NCBI GenBank assembly: GCA_001799575.1
Contig: MGTT01000016.1
Coordinates: 183,401-247,400, forward strand
Reading direction: 5' to 3'
DNA: 64,000 nucleotides
Origin: Elusimicrobia bacterium GWA2_56_46
GTDB lineage: Bacteria; Elusimicrobiota; Elusimicrobia; Elusimicrobiales; UBA9959
The notes under the pieces were generated by a model. It had not been told where the DNA came from and made no database searches. It saw only the letters and a program-made list of their open reading frames with translations. The translations under genes were made by a program, and so were the position numbers. Positions 1-10,083 of the stretch are shown here, one piece after another (within the stretch, counting starts at the first letter, position 1; every line of letters begins with the position of its first letter).

Positions 1-2385
1 GGGGATTCAAACAGCGCCTCAAATGAATATTCGGCGGCGGGCGGCGGTAAATTTAATATCGTCTCCGGCTCTAACTCGGTCGTCTCCGGCGGCGCGTACA
101 ATGTTGCCGACGGCACGGCGGCCGTGGTCGCGGGCGGTGAGAATAACCGGGCTGGAGGCGCATATTCCGGCGCGTTGAGCGGCTCCGGCAATAAAACCGC
201 GCAGCTGTATGCCGTGGCGGCCGGCGGTTATGGTAATAACGCCGGCGGCAAATATTCCATGATTCCCGGCGGATACCGCAACACCGCTACAGGGGACTTT
301 TCGTTCGCCGCGGGTTATCAGTCGACAGCCGCCGCCAGCGGCGCGTTCGCCTGGAAAGATTCCGACCCGTCCGACAGCCTTCTCAATGATGTCGCGGATC
401 AGGTCAGGTTCAAAGCTAAGGGCGGTTTCTGGGTGTCCACCGGCGCCGTTTACTCAGATCCGGCTTTCTTTATCGCCGGCAATAACAACGTGGGCATGGG
501 TACGTCCGCGCCTGCGTTCAAACTGCATGTGGCCGGCCCGGGCGGGACTATCGCCGGACTCAGCACTTCCGCCAATAGCACCGACGCGGCGGTCTACGGC
601 TGGGCCAATTCCGGGGCGACCGCCGTTAAAGGCGTTTCCACAGGAGGCGGCTACGCCGGCCGCTTCGAAGGCAATGTTTTTATCACCGACGGCGGCGCCG
701 CCGGAACGGGGGGCAAATTGGAAGTCAAAGGGGAAACCAGCGACGCTACCAAAGCCGCGCTTAACGTGATCAATTCCGCGGGGGCGAGTCTGTTATATGT
801 GAGAAACGACGGCAAGGTGGGCATAGGGGAGGCCAATCCAGCCCAGGCGCTGGTCGTAAACGGAGCGGTGACGGTGGGGGACACGATAGGTTTTACCACC
901 GGCACGATCCGCTATAATACGGCGGCCGGGAACCACTTTCAGGGTTACAACGGCACAAGCTGGGTCAACTTCGATGTTTCCGGCGGAGGGTGGACTACCG
1001 CCGCCGGCGCAATTTACCCCGGCACGCTGTCCGATCTGGTCGGCATTGGAATTATTCCGGCCGGACACAAGCTGCAGGTGTATGACGATAACAGCACCCT
1101 GGGCCAGCACGGCATATATTCCCACATTTATCCTAACAGCGGCATTCCAACGACAAGCTACGGTCTTGACGGTTCAAAATCGGCCATTGCGGGACTTGCG
1201 GATTCCAACGGTGCGGATGCAAAATTTTTCGGCGTGGCCGGTTATCTGAACGGCGCCAGTCAGACCGATTCAGCGGGCGTTTTCGGCGGCGCGGATAAAG
1301 GCGCGGCGGGAATAAGCCCCGTTACATGGGGGGCGCTGGGTTACCGGGATTCCCTTTCCAAGGAATGGGCCGGTTATTTCAGAGGAGACGGCTATTTTTC
1401 GGGCAATGTCGATATTTATAACGGCGGCTCAAACGCGCTGTTAAGGATCAGCGCCGACGGGGCCGCCGGCGTAAACTCCCCCGTAGTCATTACGCAGATG
1501 AAAAACACCACCGGCAGTATTCTGCCCGGAATGACCTTGTTCTCCCTTTATGCCAACGGTTACAACAGTCCCTTTCCGGGATATCAGCCGGCCGCTCAGA
1601 TATCCGTGGTCGCCGATGCCAATACCGGGGATGTTGCGGCCGATATGCCGGGCCGGATCGAATTCGCCACCACGCCGGACGGAACCGGCGCGCCGCAAAC
1701 CCGGATGGTGATCAAAAGCTCCGGCGCGGTCGGTATCGGGATCACTAATCCCACGGCCCGGCTGGAAGTGCTGGAAACGGATACTTCCGGCGGCGCCTAT
1801 GTCCTGAAAGTGGGCACGACCTCCTCCTCTTCCTCGCTTGCCGTTTCCACCGACGGCGCGGTTTTTGTGGGCGGAGATCTGAGGGCGAGGGTATGGCAGC
1901 GTGTTTTCGCGGCCGATCTGGCAAGCAATATGAGTACTTTTGTAATCCCGGGCCTGCGCGGCAACACGGACGGCGAATATAAGCTGCTTATCCGCCTGTT
2001 TGAAGGCGCGATGGGCCTCTGTACCGTGAAGTTACAGCCGAACATGGACACAACCCTCGGGAATTACAACTCCCAGTGGTATGGCGCAACCGGCCCCGCC
2101 GCGGTCAATCACGTGGTCAATACCGGGACATTGGACAGCATACCTGTCGCCACTGTCGGAACCGCAGGTCTGATAGAGCAGGCGTCTTTAATAGAGGGGA
2201 CGTTGATCGCCCGTGGAAACCCCAAAGTTTACAGCGGCACGATGGTTTCCATTACGCAGCAGACCACAAGGCAGATCGGAGGCAGTTGGAACAACGCGGC
2301 GGAAATAACCTCCATACAGATCAATACGGACATAGCGGGTTGTCTAGGCGCCGGAACCCGCATAGAATTGTGGGCTTTCAGATAA
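1..2385 (+). CDS. Giant fibre/adhesin-like surface protein, 3' part only
   Basis: The reading frame is open from base 1, so the start lies outside the window; 794 residues are visible. The first ~100 residues are Gly/Ala/Asn-rich repeats of the form GGxxNxAxGxxSxxxGG, which resemble the head repeats of YadA-type trimeric adhesins. Further on, the motif VGIGxxNPxxxLxV occurs several times (around codons 160, 275, 345 and 575), as in tail-fibre-like proteins that have a repeated collar before each module. The C-terminal ~180 residues look like a distinct globular domain. I see no typical membrane anchor at the C-terminus. The likely role is an extracellular or surface fibre; ligand and export route are unknown. 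It could also belong to a phage-tail-like particle, but no other tail genes are present. Confidence 0.75.
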   Translation, partial: GDSNSASNEYSAAGGGKFNIVSGSNSVVSGGAYNVADGTAAVVAGGENNRAGGAYSGALSGSGNKTAQLYAVAAGGYGNNAGGKYSMIPGGYRNTATGDFSFAAGYQSTAAASGAFAWKDSDPSDSLLNDVADQVRFKAKGGFWVSTGAVYSDPAFFIAGNNNVGMGTSAPAFKLHVAGPGGTIAGLSTSANSTDAAVYGWANSGATAVKGVSTGGGYAGRFEGNVFITDGGAAGTGGKLEVKGETSDATKAALNVINSAGASLLYVRNDGKVGIGEANPAQALVVNGAVTVGDTIGFTTGTIRYNTAAGNHFQGYNGTSWVNFDVSGGGWTTAAGAIYPGTLSDLVGIGIIPAGHKLQVYDDNSTLGQHGIYSHIYPNSGIPTTSYGLDGSKSAIAGLADSNGADAKFFGVAGYLNGASQTDSAGVFGGADKGAAGISPVTWGALGYRDSLSKEWAGYFRGDGYFSGNVDIYNGGSNALLRISADGAAGVNSPVVITQMKNTTGSILPGMTLFSLYANGYNSPFPGYQPAAQISVVADANTGDVAADMPGRIEFATTPDGTGAPQTRMVIKSSGAVGIGITNPTARLEVLETDTSGGAYVLKVGTTSSSSSLAVSTDGAVFVGGDLRARVWQRVFAADLASNMSTFVIPGLRGNTDGEYKLLIRLFEGAMGLCTVKLQPNMDTTLGNYNSQWYGATGPAAVNHVVNTGTLDSIPVATVGTAGLIEQASLIEGTLIARGNPKVYSGTMVSITQQTTRQIGGSWNNAAEITSIQINTDIAGCLGAGTRIELWAFR

Positions 2386-2395
2386 GAAAGGTACG

Positions 2396-2530
2396 CAGAA
2401 CCTGTCATCCCGGCGATCTGGCCGTCTGAGGGGCATAGCCCTTTGAAACGGCACCTACACAGGTATTGTTGGCCGGGATCCATTAGCAAAGATTTTTGGA
2501 TTCCCGCTAAAAGCACGCGGGAATGACGAG
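2396..2530. repeat. Intergenic REP-like composite inverted repeat
   Basis: Two nested inverted repeats fill the gap between the two surface-protein genes. ATCCCGGC at 2407-2414 pairs with GCCGGGAT at 2472-2479, and ATTCCCGC at 2500-2507 pairs with GCGGGAAT at 2517-2524. The second resembles the widespread extragenic palindromes seen in many bacterial genomes. It could act as a weak terminator or mRNA stabiliser; no T-tract follows. Confidence 0.6.
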
Positions 2531-2551
2531 CGGAAAAGTGAAAGGTAACAG

Positions 2552-5500
2552 GTGCCTTTTGAATATATGAGTATCTGCAAACTGGTTTTTGCGGTGTTGC
2601 TGCTCGTTCCTCCGGGCGTCTTCGCGGCCGGGGCGAAGAGCGGCGGCGCCGTTGTTATAAGCGACGATATTATAGGCGCGCCGGCGGGCAGTATCGAGTT
2701 GGCGGGGGGAATTTATCGCGCGCAGGGCTTTATCGGGGCGGTGGACAGCGGTCGGCACGAGGCCGGCGCGGCGGTGGTGGAATCCGGATTTTATTCATAT
2801 CTCCTGAGCGCTCCGTCCGTCTACGGTTACTCAGGGGTTTCCACGGGGTCGATCCTCTTCAGCTGGCTGGACGCCAATCCCGCCGGCACCGATTATACGG
2901 TTTTTCTCTCCACCTACGCGGGGACTAGTCCCTACCTGACTTTCCAGAGCACTACGGCGTATGAGGCGAACTTCCCCTGGCTGGCGGCCAATACCAGCTA
3001 TTACGCCTATCTTCAGCCGAACTACATGGAAAGCGATTTTACGGGGATGGTTTCCACAACGGCTGTCACGCTGAGTTCGGCCGTGCCCGGCGTTTTCCTG
3101 TCGGTGAACGACGCCGGCCCCCGTTCGGCGCAGTTCCGTTACGCCAGTTTCGTAAATCCTGGCGGAGTGTTCAACACTCCCTGGTCCCAGGAGGCGCAGT
3201 CGGCCCTGCCCAAAACGCTTTACGGCCACGGTTCGGCTCTGTACGGCGGCTTTCTCTACGCCGGCGGCGGCCACGACGGCGTGGGTTTCAGCAGCGCCGT
3301 CTATTACGCGGCCATGAACGCGGGCGGCGCGTGGAATTCCTGGACGGCGGCCGGGTATCTGCCGTCGGCGCGTTACGGCGCCGCGCTGCTGGCCGCCAAA
3401 GGCCGGCTTTACGCGCTGGGCGGTTATAATTCCGGCGGCGCCACCGATCAGGTCTGGTCGGCCGCTATCTCTTCCACGGGAGCGCTGGGAGCCTGGCGCG
3501 CCGAAGCGCCGCTGTCCGGCGCGCGGTATATGCACGCCGCGATCCTTTACCGTGGACAGATCTACGTTTCGGGAGGCTATTCCGCCGGGGCCGATGCCGT
3601 GGTCCGCCGGGCGGCGCCGGGGGATGACGGGGTCATTTCCTCCTGGAGCGCCGAGACTTCCCTGCCGTCTCCGCGCTACGGGCACGCCATGTCGGCCTAC
3701 AACGGTTTTCTGTACTTGACCGGAGGAAAGGACGGATCCACCGTCCGGAGCACGGTCTGGACGGCGCCTGTCGGGGCCGACGGAGGGTTGGGCGCCTGGC
3801 AGACCCAAAGCTCCCTGCCGTCTCCGCGCTACGGCCATAAGACCGAGATCGTGGACGGACGGTTGATAGCGGCAGGCGGCAATAACGGTTCCTCAGCCCA
3901 GCTCCTTGTGTTCGGCTCCACCATTTCAGCGGATGGAACCACCGGCGTCTGGCAGGGATTTGACCCGCTCCAGGCGCCCCGGCAGTTCCACACACTTGAA
4001 AAGATCGGCGGCCGGCTTTGTCTGCTGGGGGGGTCGGACGGCTCGGTGTCCTACGCGAATGTTTCCGTCTCCACTTTCGCCGGTACCGAGTATCTCGCCG
4101 AAGCTGCTTCCGATTCCGGTTTCTCCACGATAGTGGGGAGTTCTTCCTGGAACCCGGATCATGCCTGGGACGCCGCCGGCCTTGTTCCGGACACCGATTA
4201 TTATTTCCGCGTAAAGGCCAGGAATTGGGCCGGGGTCGAAACTTCTTATTCCGGTTACATAGCTACCCGCACCTACGCCGCGGCGCCGGCGCTTTCCACC
4301 TGGACAGCGGTATATCAGACCAGCGCCGCCGTCAGTTGGCAGTTGAACGGCAATCCGGGCGGCGTCAGCTACTATTGCGAGATCTCAAGCTATCCCGGCT
4401 ATGTTCCGCTGACCGATTCCCTGTCTACCGGAGGGAATTACGCCGTCTTCTCCGCGCTTGTACCGGGAACCACTTTTTACGCCAGAGTGCGCGCCGTGGA
4501 CGGGCTTGCCCGGAATACGGCTTTCCTGGAGCTCCCTCCGTTCAAGACCGGATTCGACCCCGCGCTGGATACCAGCAGTCCCACGGTCGTGGACAATCAG
4601 GGCGGCGATCCCGCGTGGCGGAGTACCAATACCTACGCTTACGCGCTGGAATTTCACGATACGGGCGGCTCCGGACTGGACAAATTCCAGATTCAGGCCG
4701 CCACGGAAGCCGGGGGCGGTTCCGGGATAGTCGCGGCCTGGACGGAAGCCGCGGCCGGCATAAACCAGGACGATTACGTTCAGTCCTGGCCCCTGCCTCA
4801 GTCCGTCTGGGAAAGTATGGCGGAAGGGGCGACTAATTATATCTCGGTCAGGGCTTTTGACAATGTGGCCAATTCTACTACGGTGTTCGACGCATTTTAC
4901 GTCCTCAAAGACACCACGCCGCCGGGCATCTCTCTCAGTTACGTTCCGCCCGCGGGCTGGGTGGCGGAGAACCCCGGCCCGGTTTCCAGCGCCACTTTCA
5001 CCGAAGCCCTTTCAGGTCTTGACCGGATCCAGTACAGCGTCAGCGTAAATAAACTTTCGCTGGACGGCAACGTGCTCCCCTGGACCGAGATCGCGTCCGT
5101 TCCGGGGTATTCCGTCGTCGAGGCGACCTGGAGCTATGATTTCACGCGCCTGGCTAATTCCGCCACCAATTATTTCAGTCTGCGGGGCACGGATCAGGCG
5201 GGTAACGAAACTATCCTGGCCGACGCTTTCAGCATACAGAAAAACGTAAGCGGCCCCGTGGTAACGATAAGTTCTCCGACCGCGCTCTTCCTGTCCACCA
5301 TAACACAGGTGAGCGGTTATAACAGCGAGACGAACGGGAAGTCCGTGCTGCTTACGGAACTTTCCTTAAAAGACAAGGCGTCCGGGCTTTACTGGAACGG
5401 CGGCGCTTTCCTTTCCGGCACCCGGCTCTGGCACGTGGCCGCGGGCACTTACCCTTTCGTATTCGATATGCCCATGACCCTCGTTAACGGCAGGCAGTAC

Positions 5501-7129
5501 GAAGCGGCGGCCCGCTCTTCCGATACGGCGGGCGATTACTCCGCCTCCTACGCGACTTATACTTTCACTTTCGACGACGCGCCGCCCGCGCTCGGCCTTT
5601 TGCACCCGGCCGGCGGCTCGACGGTCTATTCGGAAAATTACCTGAGCGGGACGGCGGCGGATTCCTCCGCCGGAGTCCTGCGCGTGGAGGCCGCCATTAA
5701 GCGTCTGGAGGACGGCAAGTGGTGGGATCCGTCGCTCTCGGCCTGGACGGCGGCCCGCGCCGCGTTCCAGACGGGAAATTCCGTTTACTGGAACTACAAC
5801 TTCACCAATATCCTGGCGGCTTCGCTCACTAACGGCGCCAGTTATTACTGGACGGCGAGGGGGGCGGACAAGTCCGCCCCGGCCAACACCGGGGTTTTCG
5901 ACGTTTACGGCGCCACTTTCGCTTATTACGACACCGCGCCTCCGGGAGCGGCGGACGACCTTGCCGCCGGTCCCGGCGCGAACCCGGGCAGCGCGGCCCT
6001 GGCGTGGACAGTACGGGGGGACGACGGCCCCGCCGGTTATCTGCTGAGCGGCGGCTTCGCGGTGCAATATTCCACTTTCGCCGGCGCCGCTTTCTCCACG
6101 GCCTCCGCTTCCGTAATTATAAGCACCGCCGGTCTTGTCGCGGGCGCGCGCGCCGGGCATACCATTATCGGCCTGGCGGCCGGCGGCACTTATTACTTCG
6201 CGCTCTGGACCAAAGACGACGCCGGGAACTGGTCAGGCCTTTCCAATATCGCCTCCGGCCAAACCGCCCTTTCCGAGGCGGGGACTATCGCCGGCGCCGT
6301 CACCCAGGCATCGAGCCAGCCCATACAGGGCGTAATGGTGGAGGCCTACACCCAGGCCGGAACTCTCGCCGCTTCGGACACTACTTCCAGCGCGGGAAAA
6401 TATTCTCTCTCCGGCCTGAGCGCCGGGAAATACACGGTCACGGTTCTGTGGAGCGCGGAGGATATAGCCAGTTCTGTTTCCAAAGGCGGCGTGGATTGCG
6501 GAGCGGGGGATCTCAATTTTACGCTGAGTATTTCCTACCAGCTGGCCGGGGTTTCAGGGGTGATCCCGTCCGGCTACCGGCCCGGATCCGGCTACCGGGC
6601 GGCCGCCGCCGGCCCTGAAGGAGACCGGCCGTATGTGGAACTTTTCCAGCGCGGCCGGCGCGTGGCCATGGCTTACGTGGACGAACAGGGCAGATTCTCG
6701 CTGGACAACCTGCTGCCGGGCACCTACTCCATCAGGGTCTACAACGGAAAAGAATTCACGGAACCCCAGACCGTAAAGCTTAAGGACGGCGAGCGCCTTC
6801 TGTTCACGCCCAAGTGGAACGTTCTCAATAAGGAGGCCGTTTACGCCTATCCCAACCCCGCCGGGAGCGAGGTAAGCCTCCATTTTGAGACCAGCCTCAC
6901 CCCTTTCGAGGCGGAGATCCACGTCTTCGACATAGCCGGCCGGCTGGTCAAGAAATTTCCGACAGCCGCCGTTGAGCAGAATTATAAAGGGTTTGGCCTG
7001 CACCGGATCCGCTGGCGGCTCTCCGGGGAGAAAGTGGCGTCCGGGGTTTACATCTATGTCCTTAATATCAAGGATCCGAAAACCGGGGAGCGCGCGCGGA
7101 GTATTAAAAAATTTGCGATAATTAGATAA
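2552..7129 (+). CDS. Exported kelch/FN3 multidomain surface protein with C-terminal FlgD-like Ig domain
   Basis: A 1,525-residue secreted protein. Residues 1-30 form a signal peptide; the GTG at 2552 has an AAAGG site just upstream, and an in-frame ATG at 2567 is an alternative start. About residues 200-500 hold six kelch motifs (RYGHAxxxxxGxLYxxGG), suggesting a beta-propeller. FN3/Ig-like modules fill roughly 510-1220. A carboxypeptidase-regulatory-like domain lies at about 1240-1300 and a second small beta domain near 1360-1425. The last ~95 residues (YPNPA..., GRLVKKF, ASGVYIYVL) match the FlgD-Ig/T9SS type A sorting-domain pattern. Family knowledge supports surface display or secretion through a CTD-dependent route; the function of the propeller is not predictable. 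The next gene starts 12 bases downstream, so the two are probably co-transcribed. Confidence 0.8.
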   Translation: MPFEYMSICKLVFAVLLLVPPGVFAAGAKSGGAVVISDDIIGAPAGSIELAGGIYRAQGFIGAVDSGRHEAGAAVVESGFYSYLLSAPSVYGYSGVSTGSILFSWLDANPAGTDYTVFLSTYAGTSPYLTFQSTTAYEANFPWLAANTSYYAYLQPNYMESDFTGMVSTTAVTLSSAVPGVFLSVNDAGPRSAQFRYASFVNPGGVFNTPWSQEAQSALPKTLYGHGSALYGGFLYAGGGHDGVGFSSAVYYAAMNAGGAWNSWTAAGYLPSARYGAALLAAKGRLYALGGYNSGGATDQVWSAAISSTGALGAWRAEAPLSGARYMHAAILYRGQIYVSGGYSAGADAVVRRAAPGDDGVISSWSAETSLPSPRYGHAMSAYNGFLYLTGGKDGSTVRSTVWTAPVGADGGLGAWQTQSSLPSPRYGHKTEIVDGRLIAAGGNNGSSAQLLVFGSTISADGTTGVWQGFDPLQAPRQFHTLEKIGGRLCLLGGSDGSVSYANVSVSTFAGTEYLAEAASDSGFSTIVGSSSWNPDHAWDAAGLVPDTDYYFRVKARNWAGVETSYSGYIATRTYAAAPALSTWTAVYQTSAAVSWQLNGNPGGVSYYCEISSYPGYVPLTDSLSTGGNYAVFSALVPGTTFYARVRAVDGLARNTAFLELPPFKTGFDPALDTSSPTVVDNQGGDPAWRSTNTYAYALEFHDTGGSGLDKFQIQAATEAGGGSGIVAAWTEAAAGINQDDYVQSWPLPQSVWESMAEGATNYISVRAFDNVANSTTVFDAFYVLKDTTPPGISLSYVPPAGWVAENPGPVSSATFTEALSGLDRIQYSVSVNKLSLDGNVLPWTEIASVPGYSVVEATWSYDFTRLANSATNYFSLRGTDQAGNETILADAFSIQKNVSGPVVTISSPTALFLSTITQVSGYNSETNGKSVLLTELSLKDKASGLYWNGGAFLSGTRLWHVAAGTYPFVFDMPMTLVNGRQYEAAARSSDTAGDYSASYATYTFTFDDAPPALGLLHPAGGSTVYSENYLSGTAADSSAGVLRVEAAIKRLEDGKWWDPSLSAWTAARAAFQTGNSVYWNYNFTNILAASLTNGASYYWTARGADKSAPANTGVFDVYGATFAYYDTAPPGAADDLAAGPGANPGSAALAWTVRGDDGPAGYLLSGGFAVQYSTFAGAAFSTASASVIISTAGLVAGARAGHTIIGLAAGGTYYFALWTKDDAGNWSGLSNIASGQTALSEAGTIAGAVTQASSQPIQGVMVEAYTQAGTLAASDTTSSAGKYSLSGLSAGKYTVTVLWSAEDIASSVSKGGVDCGAGDLNFTLSISYQLAGVSGVIPSGYRPGSGYRAAAAGPEGDRPYVELFQRGRRVAMAYVDEQGRFSLDNLLPGTYSIRVYNGKEFTEPQTVKLKDGERLLFTPKWNVLNKEAVYAYPNPAGSEVSLHFETSLTPFEAEIHVFDIAGRLVKKFPTAAVEQNYKGFGLHRIRWRLSGEKVASGVYIYVLNIKDPKTGERARSIKKFAIIR

Positions 7130-7141
7130 TTTGGATCAAAG

Positions 7142-9052
7142 ATGCGCCTAACTAAACTTGCCCTGCTCCTGTGTCTGTCTTTCCCGCTCCGCCTTTGGGG
7201 CGAGGATTCGGCGAGCCTTCAGTTCACCGTCGCCGCGCCGGATCCCGTGGTTGCGGGCGAGAACGTTAAATTCCAGACCTTGACTGTAAATACCGGCGCG
7301 ACCCAGTGGGAGAAAGGCTCCTACTACTGGGTGGCCGAGGTCTACACCATAGAGAACGAAGAACCCAGGTTCCTGGCCCAGACCGAGCCGGTCACCCCCG
7401 CGGAAAGCGTCCCGCCCGGCGGCGCCGGCGGCGTGCAGCTGGTCTTTACTGTGCCGGATACTTTCAGCGGCCGGCGCCTGCTGTACAGGGTCATTCTCAT
7501 AAAGGACGGCCGGCGCCTGCTGGAAACGGATTTTAAAGGCTTTCAGGTCATAGAAAAGAAATTCACTCCGCCGCCGCCCCAGGATTTCAGGGCGGGCGGA
7601 GACGTCAGCGTCACCTATAAGAATTCCAGCACGGGAGGGTGGGATAATCATCAGGTCATAACTTCCGCGAACATCGTCGGTAAGGTCAAACGGGCCTCTT
7701 TCCTCTTTAACACTTACCTCGTCCATACTTACAGCAGGCCGGTCACGCCCACTATCGTGCTTTTAAATCTTTACGCCCCCTGGGGCAATCTTAGCGCGGG
7801 CGATATCGCGCCCACCCTGACGCCGTTGAGCCTGGACGGGCAGGGTATGCGAGGGGTCTCGTATGAAAGGCAGAAAAACCGGTGGGCTTTTACCGGGCTG
7901 GTGGGCCGGATAGTCGCGCCGCAGGAACCCACCGCTTCGTTCTCGGGGCGCTTTGCCAGGTACACGGGAGGGGGAAAGGCCGTTTATGAGCTGAGGCCGA
8001 ACCTGAAATTATCGCTGGACTATGTGCTGAGCAAGGACGACGCTTTTTCCATCACCATAGACACCTCGGCCAATATTATGAAGCCCCAGCAGAGCGTCGT
8101 ATCCGGCGCGTCCCTGGAGTGGAAATTCCTGAACGCTTTCACGCTTAACGGCGAGTACCAGGCCAGCGCTTTCAAGGCCGATCTTAAGAGCGAAGCCCAG
8201 GCGGTCCGGGGGACGGGCTACAGGCAGGAACTGAAGTACAGATCCGGGCTTGTGGGACTTAAAGCCGGGTTAAGCCGGGTGGACGCCAAATTCGCGTCCC
8301 TGGCCAGCCCCTCCGTAATCCCCGACCGGCTGACCTACGACGCCGAGGCCGGAGTTTATCCGGCGGATTGGCTGTCTTTTTCCGCGGCTTATAACACCTA
8401 TCGGGACAACCTGGCGAACGACCCCGGAAAGACCGCCACCACCCAGACCCAGACGAATTTATCCAATACGCTGCGCCTGTTCGGCGGTTCCATGCTTACC
8501 ACGTCCATGATGACCAACACCGCGCTCGGCAAACCGGCCGGGGTTCAGGATAACCGGACCAATACGCTCAATGTCTCGCTGATGCAGCCGATAAATGTTC
8601 ATACCGTCAATATCTCGGCCCAGACCAGCGACTTTAAGGACAATACCCGGCTGTCGCACGACCTGTCCTCCACCCTCTTCTCCCTGAGCGGCTCTTTCCG
8701 GGTCTCGCCCAGGCTGTCCCTTTCCTCCGGCATGGTCAATTCCGTCACCAAGGACAAGATAGACGCTTCCTCCAACAAGAATAATTCATTCACCGGCAAT
8801 ATCACCTACGGCATACCGCGCCGGGCCATGGCTGTCCAGCTCTGGGCCACGCTTTCCTCTAACAAGAACAGTTCGCTGGTGACGCCGGGGGATACGAGCG
8901 TCATGAACCTGAATCTTGAGACGGTCTGGCTGAAAAGCAGGAGTTCCAAATTCACTTTCGGGGTGGGTTCCAGCGCCAAAACCGACAACCGCAACAGCGC
9001 CAACAACACCAGCGAGATCACTTTCCTCACCAGGCTGAATTACTCGTTTTAG
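7142..9052 (+). CDS. Putative outer-membrane beta-barrel protein with N-terminal Ig-like domain
   Basis: 636 residues with a signal peptide at 1-20 (cleavage near LWG-ED). Residues ~25-140 look like a CARDB/Ig-type periplasmic or extracellular domain, followed by a proline-rich linker (FTPPPPQDF). From ~150 to the end, short amphipathic segments alternate with turns, and the protein ends in LNYSF with a terminal Phe, the usual outer-membrane insertion signal. It lies 12 bases after the kelch protein, suggesting a secretion or anchoring partner. I do not recognise a named family; a porin-like or adhesin-anchor role is inferred. Confidence 0.6.
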   Translation: MRLTKLALLLCLSFPLRLWGEDSASLQFTVAAPDPVVAGENVKFQTLTVNTGATQWEKGSYYWVAEVYTIENEEPRFLAQTEPVTPAESVPPGGAGGVQLVFTVPDTFSGRRLLYRVILIKDGRRLLETDFKGFQVIEKKFTPPPPQDFRAGGDVSVTYKNSSTGGWDNHQVITSANIVGKVKRASFLFNTYLVHTYSRPVTPTIVLLNLYAPWGNLSAGDIAPTLTPLSLDGQGMRGVSYERQKNRWAFTGLVGRIVAPQEPTASFSGRFARYTGGGKAVYELRPNLKLSLDYVLSKDDAFSITIDTSANIMKPQQSVVSGASLEWKFLNAFTLNGEYQASAFKADLKSEAQAVRGTGYRQELKYRSGLVGLKAGLSRVDAKFASLASPSVIPDRLTYDAEAGVYPADWLSFSAAYNTYRDNLANDPGKTATTQTQTNLSNTLRLFGGSMLTTSMMTNTALGKPAGVQDNRTNTLNVSLMQPINVHTVNISAQTSDFKDNTRLSHDLSSTLFSLSGSFRVSPRLSLSSGMVNSVTKDKIDASSNKNNSFTGNITYGIPRRAMAVQLWATLSSNKNSSLVTPGDTSVMNLNLETVWLKSRSSKFTFGVGSSAKTDNRNSANNTSEITFLTRLNYSF

Positions 9053-9055
9053 CGG

Positions 9056-10051
9056 TCAGGGTTTCAGTGTGGGGCGCGCTTTCCGCGGTTTTGCGGATCG
9101 GTTTTTTTGCGCGTTCTTTCCGCGAACAGCGGTTCGGGGGAGCTTGTCCAGGGCCTGCATATACTCTTTTAACTGGCCGTCGTCCGGGGCCAGTCTGAGG
9201 GCTTTTTCCCAGGTGTCCCTGGCACGGGGGTAATCTTTAAGCTGGAGATAGGTGGAACCGAGGCGTTTAAGCGCTGTTGTGTCTTCCGGCTCGAATTTCA
9301 GCGTGTCTTCCAGCTCCCTGACCGCCAGGTAGAACTTGGAATCGTAAATGTAGTGCAGGGCAAGTTCCTTTTTGTGATCCAGCACGCCGGTTTGGGCCGG
9401 CTTTGTGTCGTTCAGTTTCAACTGGGGGGACTCTTCTTCCAGCAGCGCGGTGAGCTTCTGAAAACGCGCGTCCCTGGGACTGAGCTCGGCGGCGTAGCGG
9501 AAAGCGTCGTAGGCGAAAGGCAGGTTCTCCTCTTCGTTGACGAAATTAAAAATTCCCTGGGCGGCGATGTTCCAGGGCTTGGCGTTGGACGGTTTGCGTC
9601 CCGCTATCGCGGAGATCTTTTTCAGCCTGCCGGCCAGTTTTGAGAACAGCGGACTGGAGGGATCCACCGCCGCCATCTCTTCGATTTTGAGCAGCGCTTC
9701 CCCGTAGTGTCCCCGCGCCACCAGCGCGTAAAATTTTCCTTTCTGTCCGGCGGCCGAGCCGGACAGCTTTTTCCGGGCTTCCTCTATCATGTTCCTGGCC
9801 GTCACCTGGGTCGGATCCAGCCGCAGAACCTGGCTCCAATAGTCTATGGCTTTCTGATAGTTCCCGGCCAGATAACTTTCGAAAGCTTCGTCGTAGGCCA
9901 GCGTCATCTGACGGCTTTCCGGAGCGGGCTGGGCGTCCGCGGCGGCGGAGGTCTCCTGGGCGCGGGCTCCGGGGACGGAGAGCGCCGGGATAGCCGGGCC
10001 GGAAAAGAGCGCGGCCAGCAAAATAGTCCTGCCCCAAAAATCGCTTTTCAT
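9056..10051 (-). CDS. Exported TPR protein, last gene of the motor operon
   Basis: 331 residues; an N-terminal signal peptide (about 1-31, ending near GARAQE) is followed by tetratricopeptide-like repeats at ~50-115 and ~225-310 (e.g. AGNYQKAIDYWSQVLRLDP and LKDYPRARDTWEKALRLAP). The tail is basic and rich in Lys, Arg and Pro. The start at 10051 has a GGAG site upstream. It begins 32 bases after the stop of the second MotB gene and is convergent with the barrel gene at its 3' end. Periplasmic TPR proteins often serve as scaffolds for envelope machines, so a structural role in the MotAB/FliFG-like assembly is likely but inferred from position. Confidence 0.75.
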   Translation of the reverse strand: MKSDFWGRTILLAALFSGPAIPALSVPGARAQETSAAADAQPAPESRQMTLAYDEAFESYLAGNYQKAIDYWSQVLRLDPTQVTARNMIEEARKKLSGSAAGQKGKFYALVARGHYGEALLKIEEMAAVDPSSPLFSKLAGRLKKISAIAGRKPSNAKPWNIAAQGIFNFVNEEENLPFAYDAFRYAAELSPRDARFQKLTALLEEESPQLKLNDTKPAQTGVLDHKKELALHYIYDSKFYLAVRELEDTLKFEPEDTTALKRLGSTYLQLKDYPRARDTWEKALRLAPDDGQLKEYMQALDKLPRTAVRGKNAQKNRSAKPRKARPTLKP

Positions 10052-10083
10052 TTAAAAACTCCTCTTGTGCCGGACGCTTAAAA

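Noticed and set aside
2831..3838. Large Arg-rich open frame antisense to the kelch protein
   Set aside because: It is an antisense shadow; the sense frame has clear kelch motifs.
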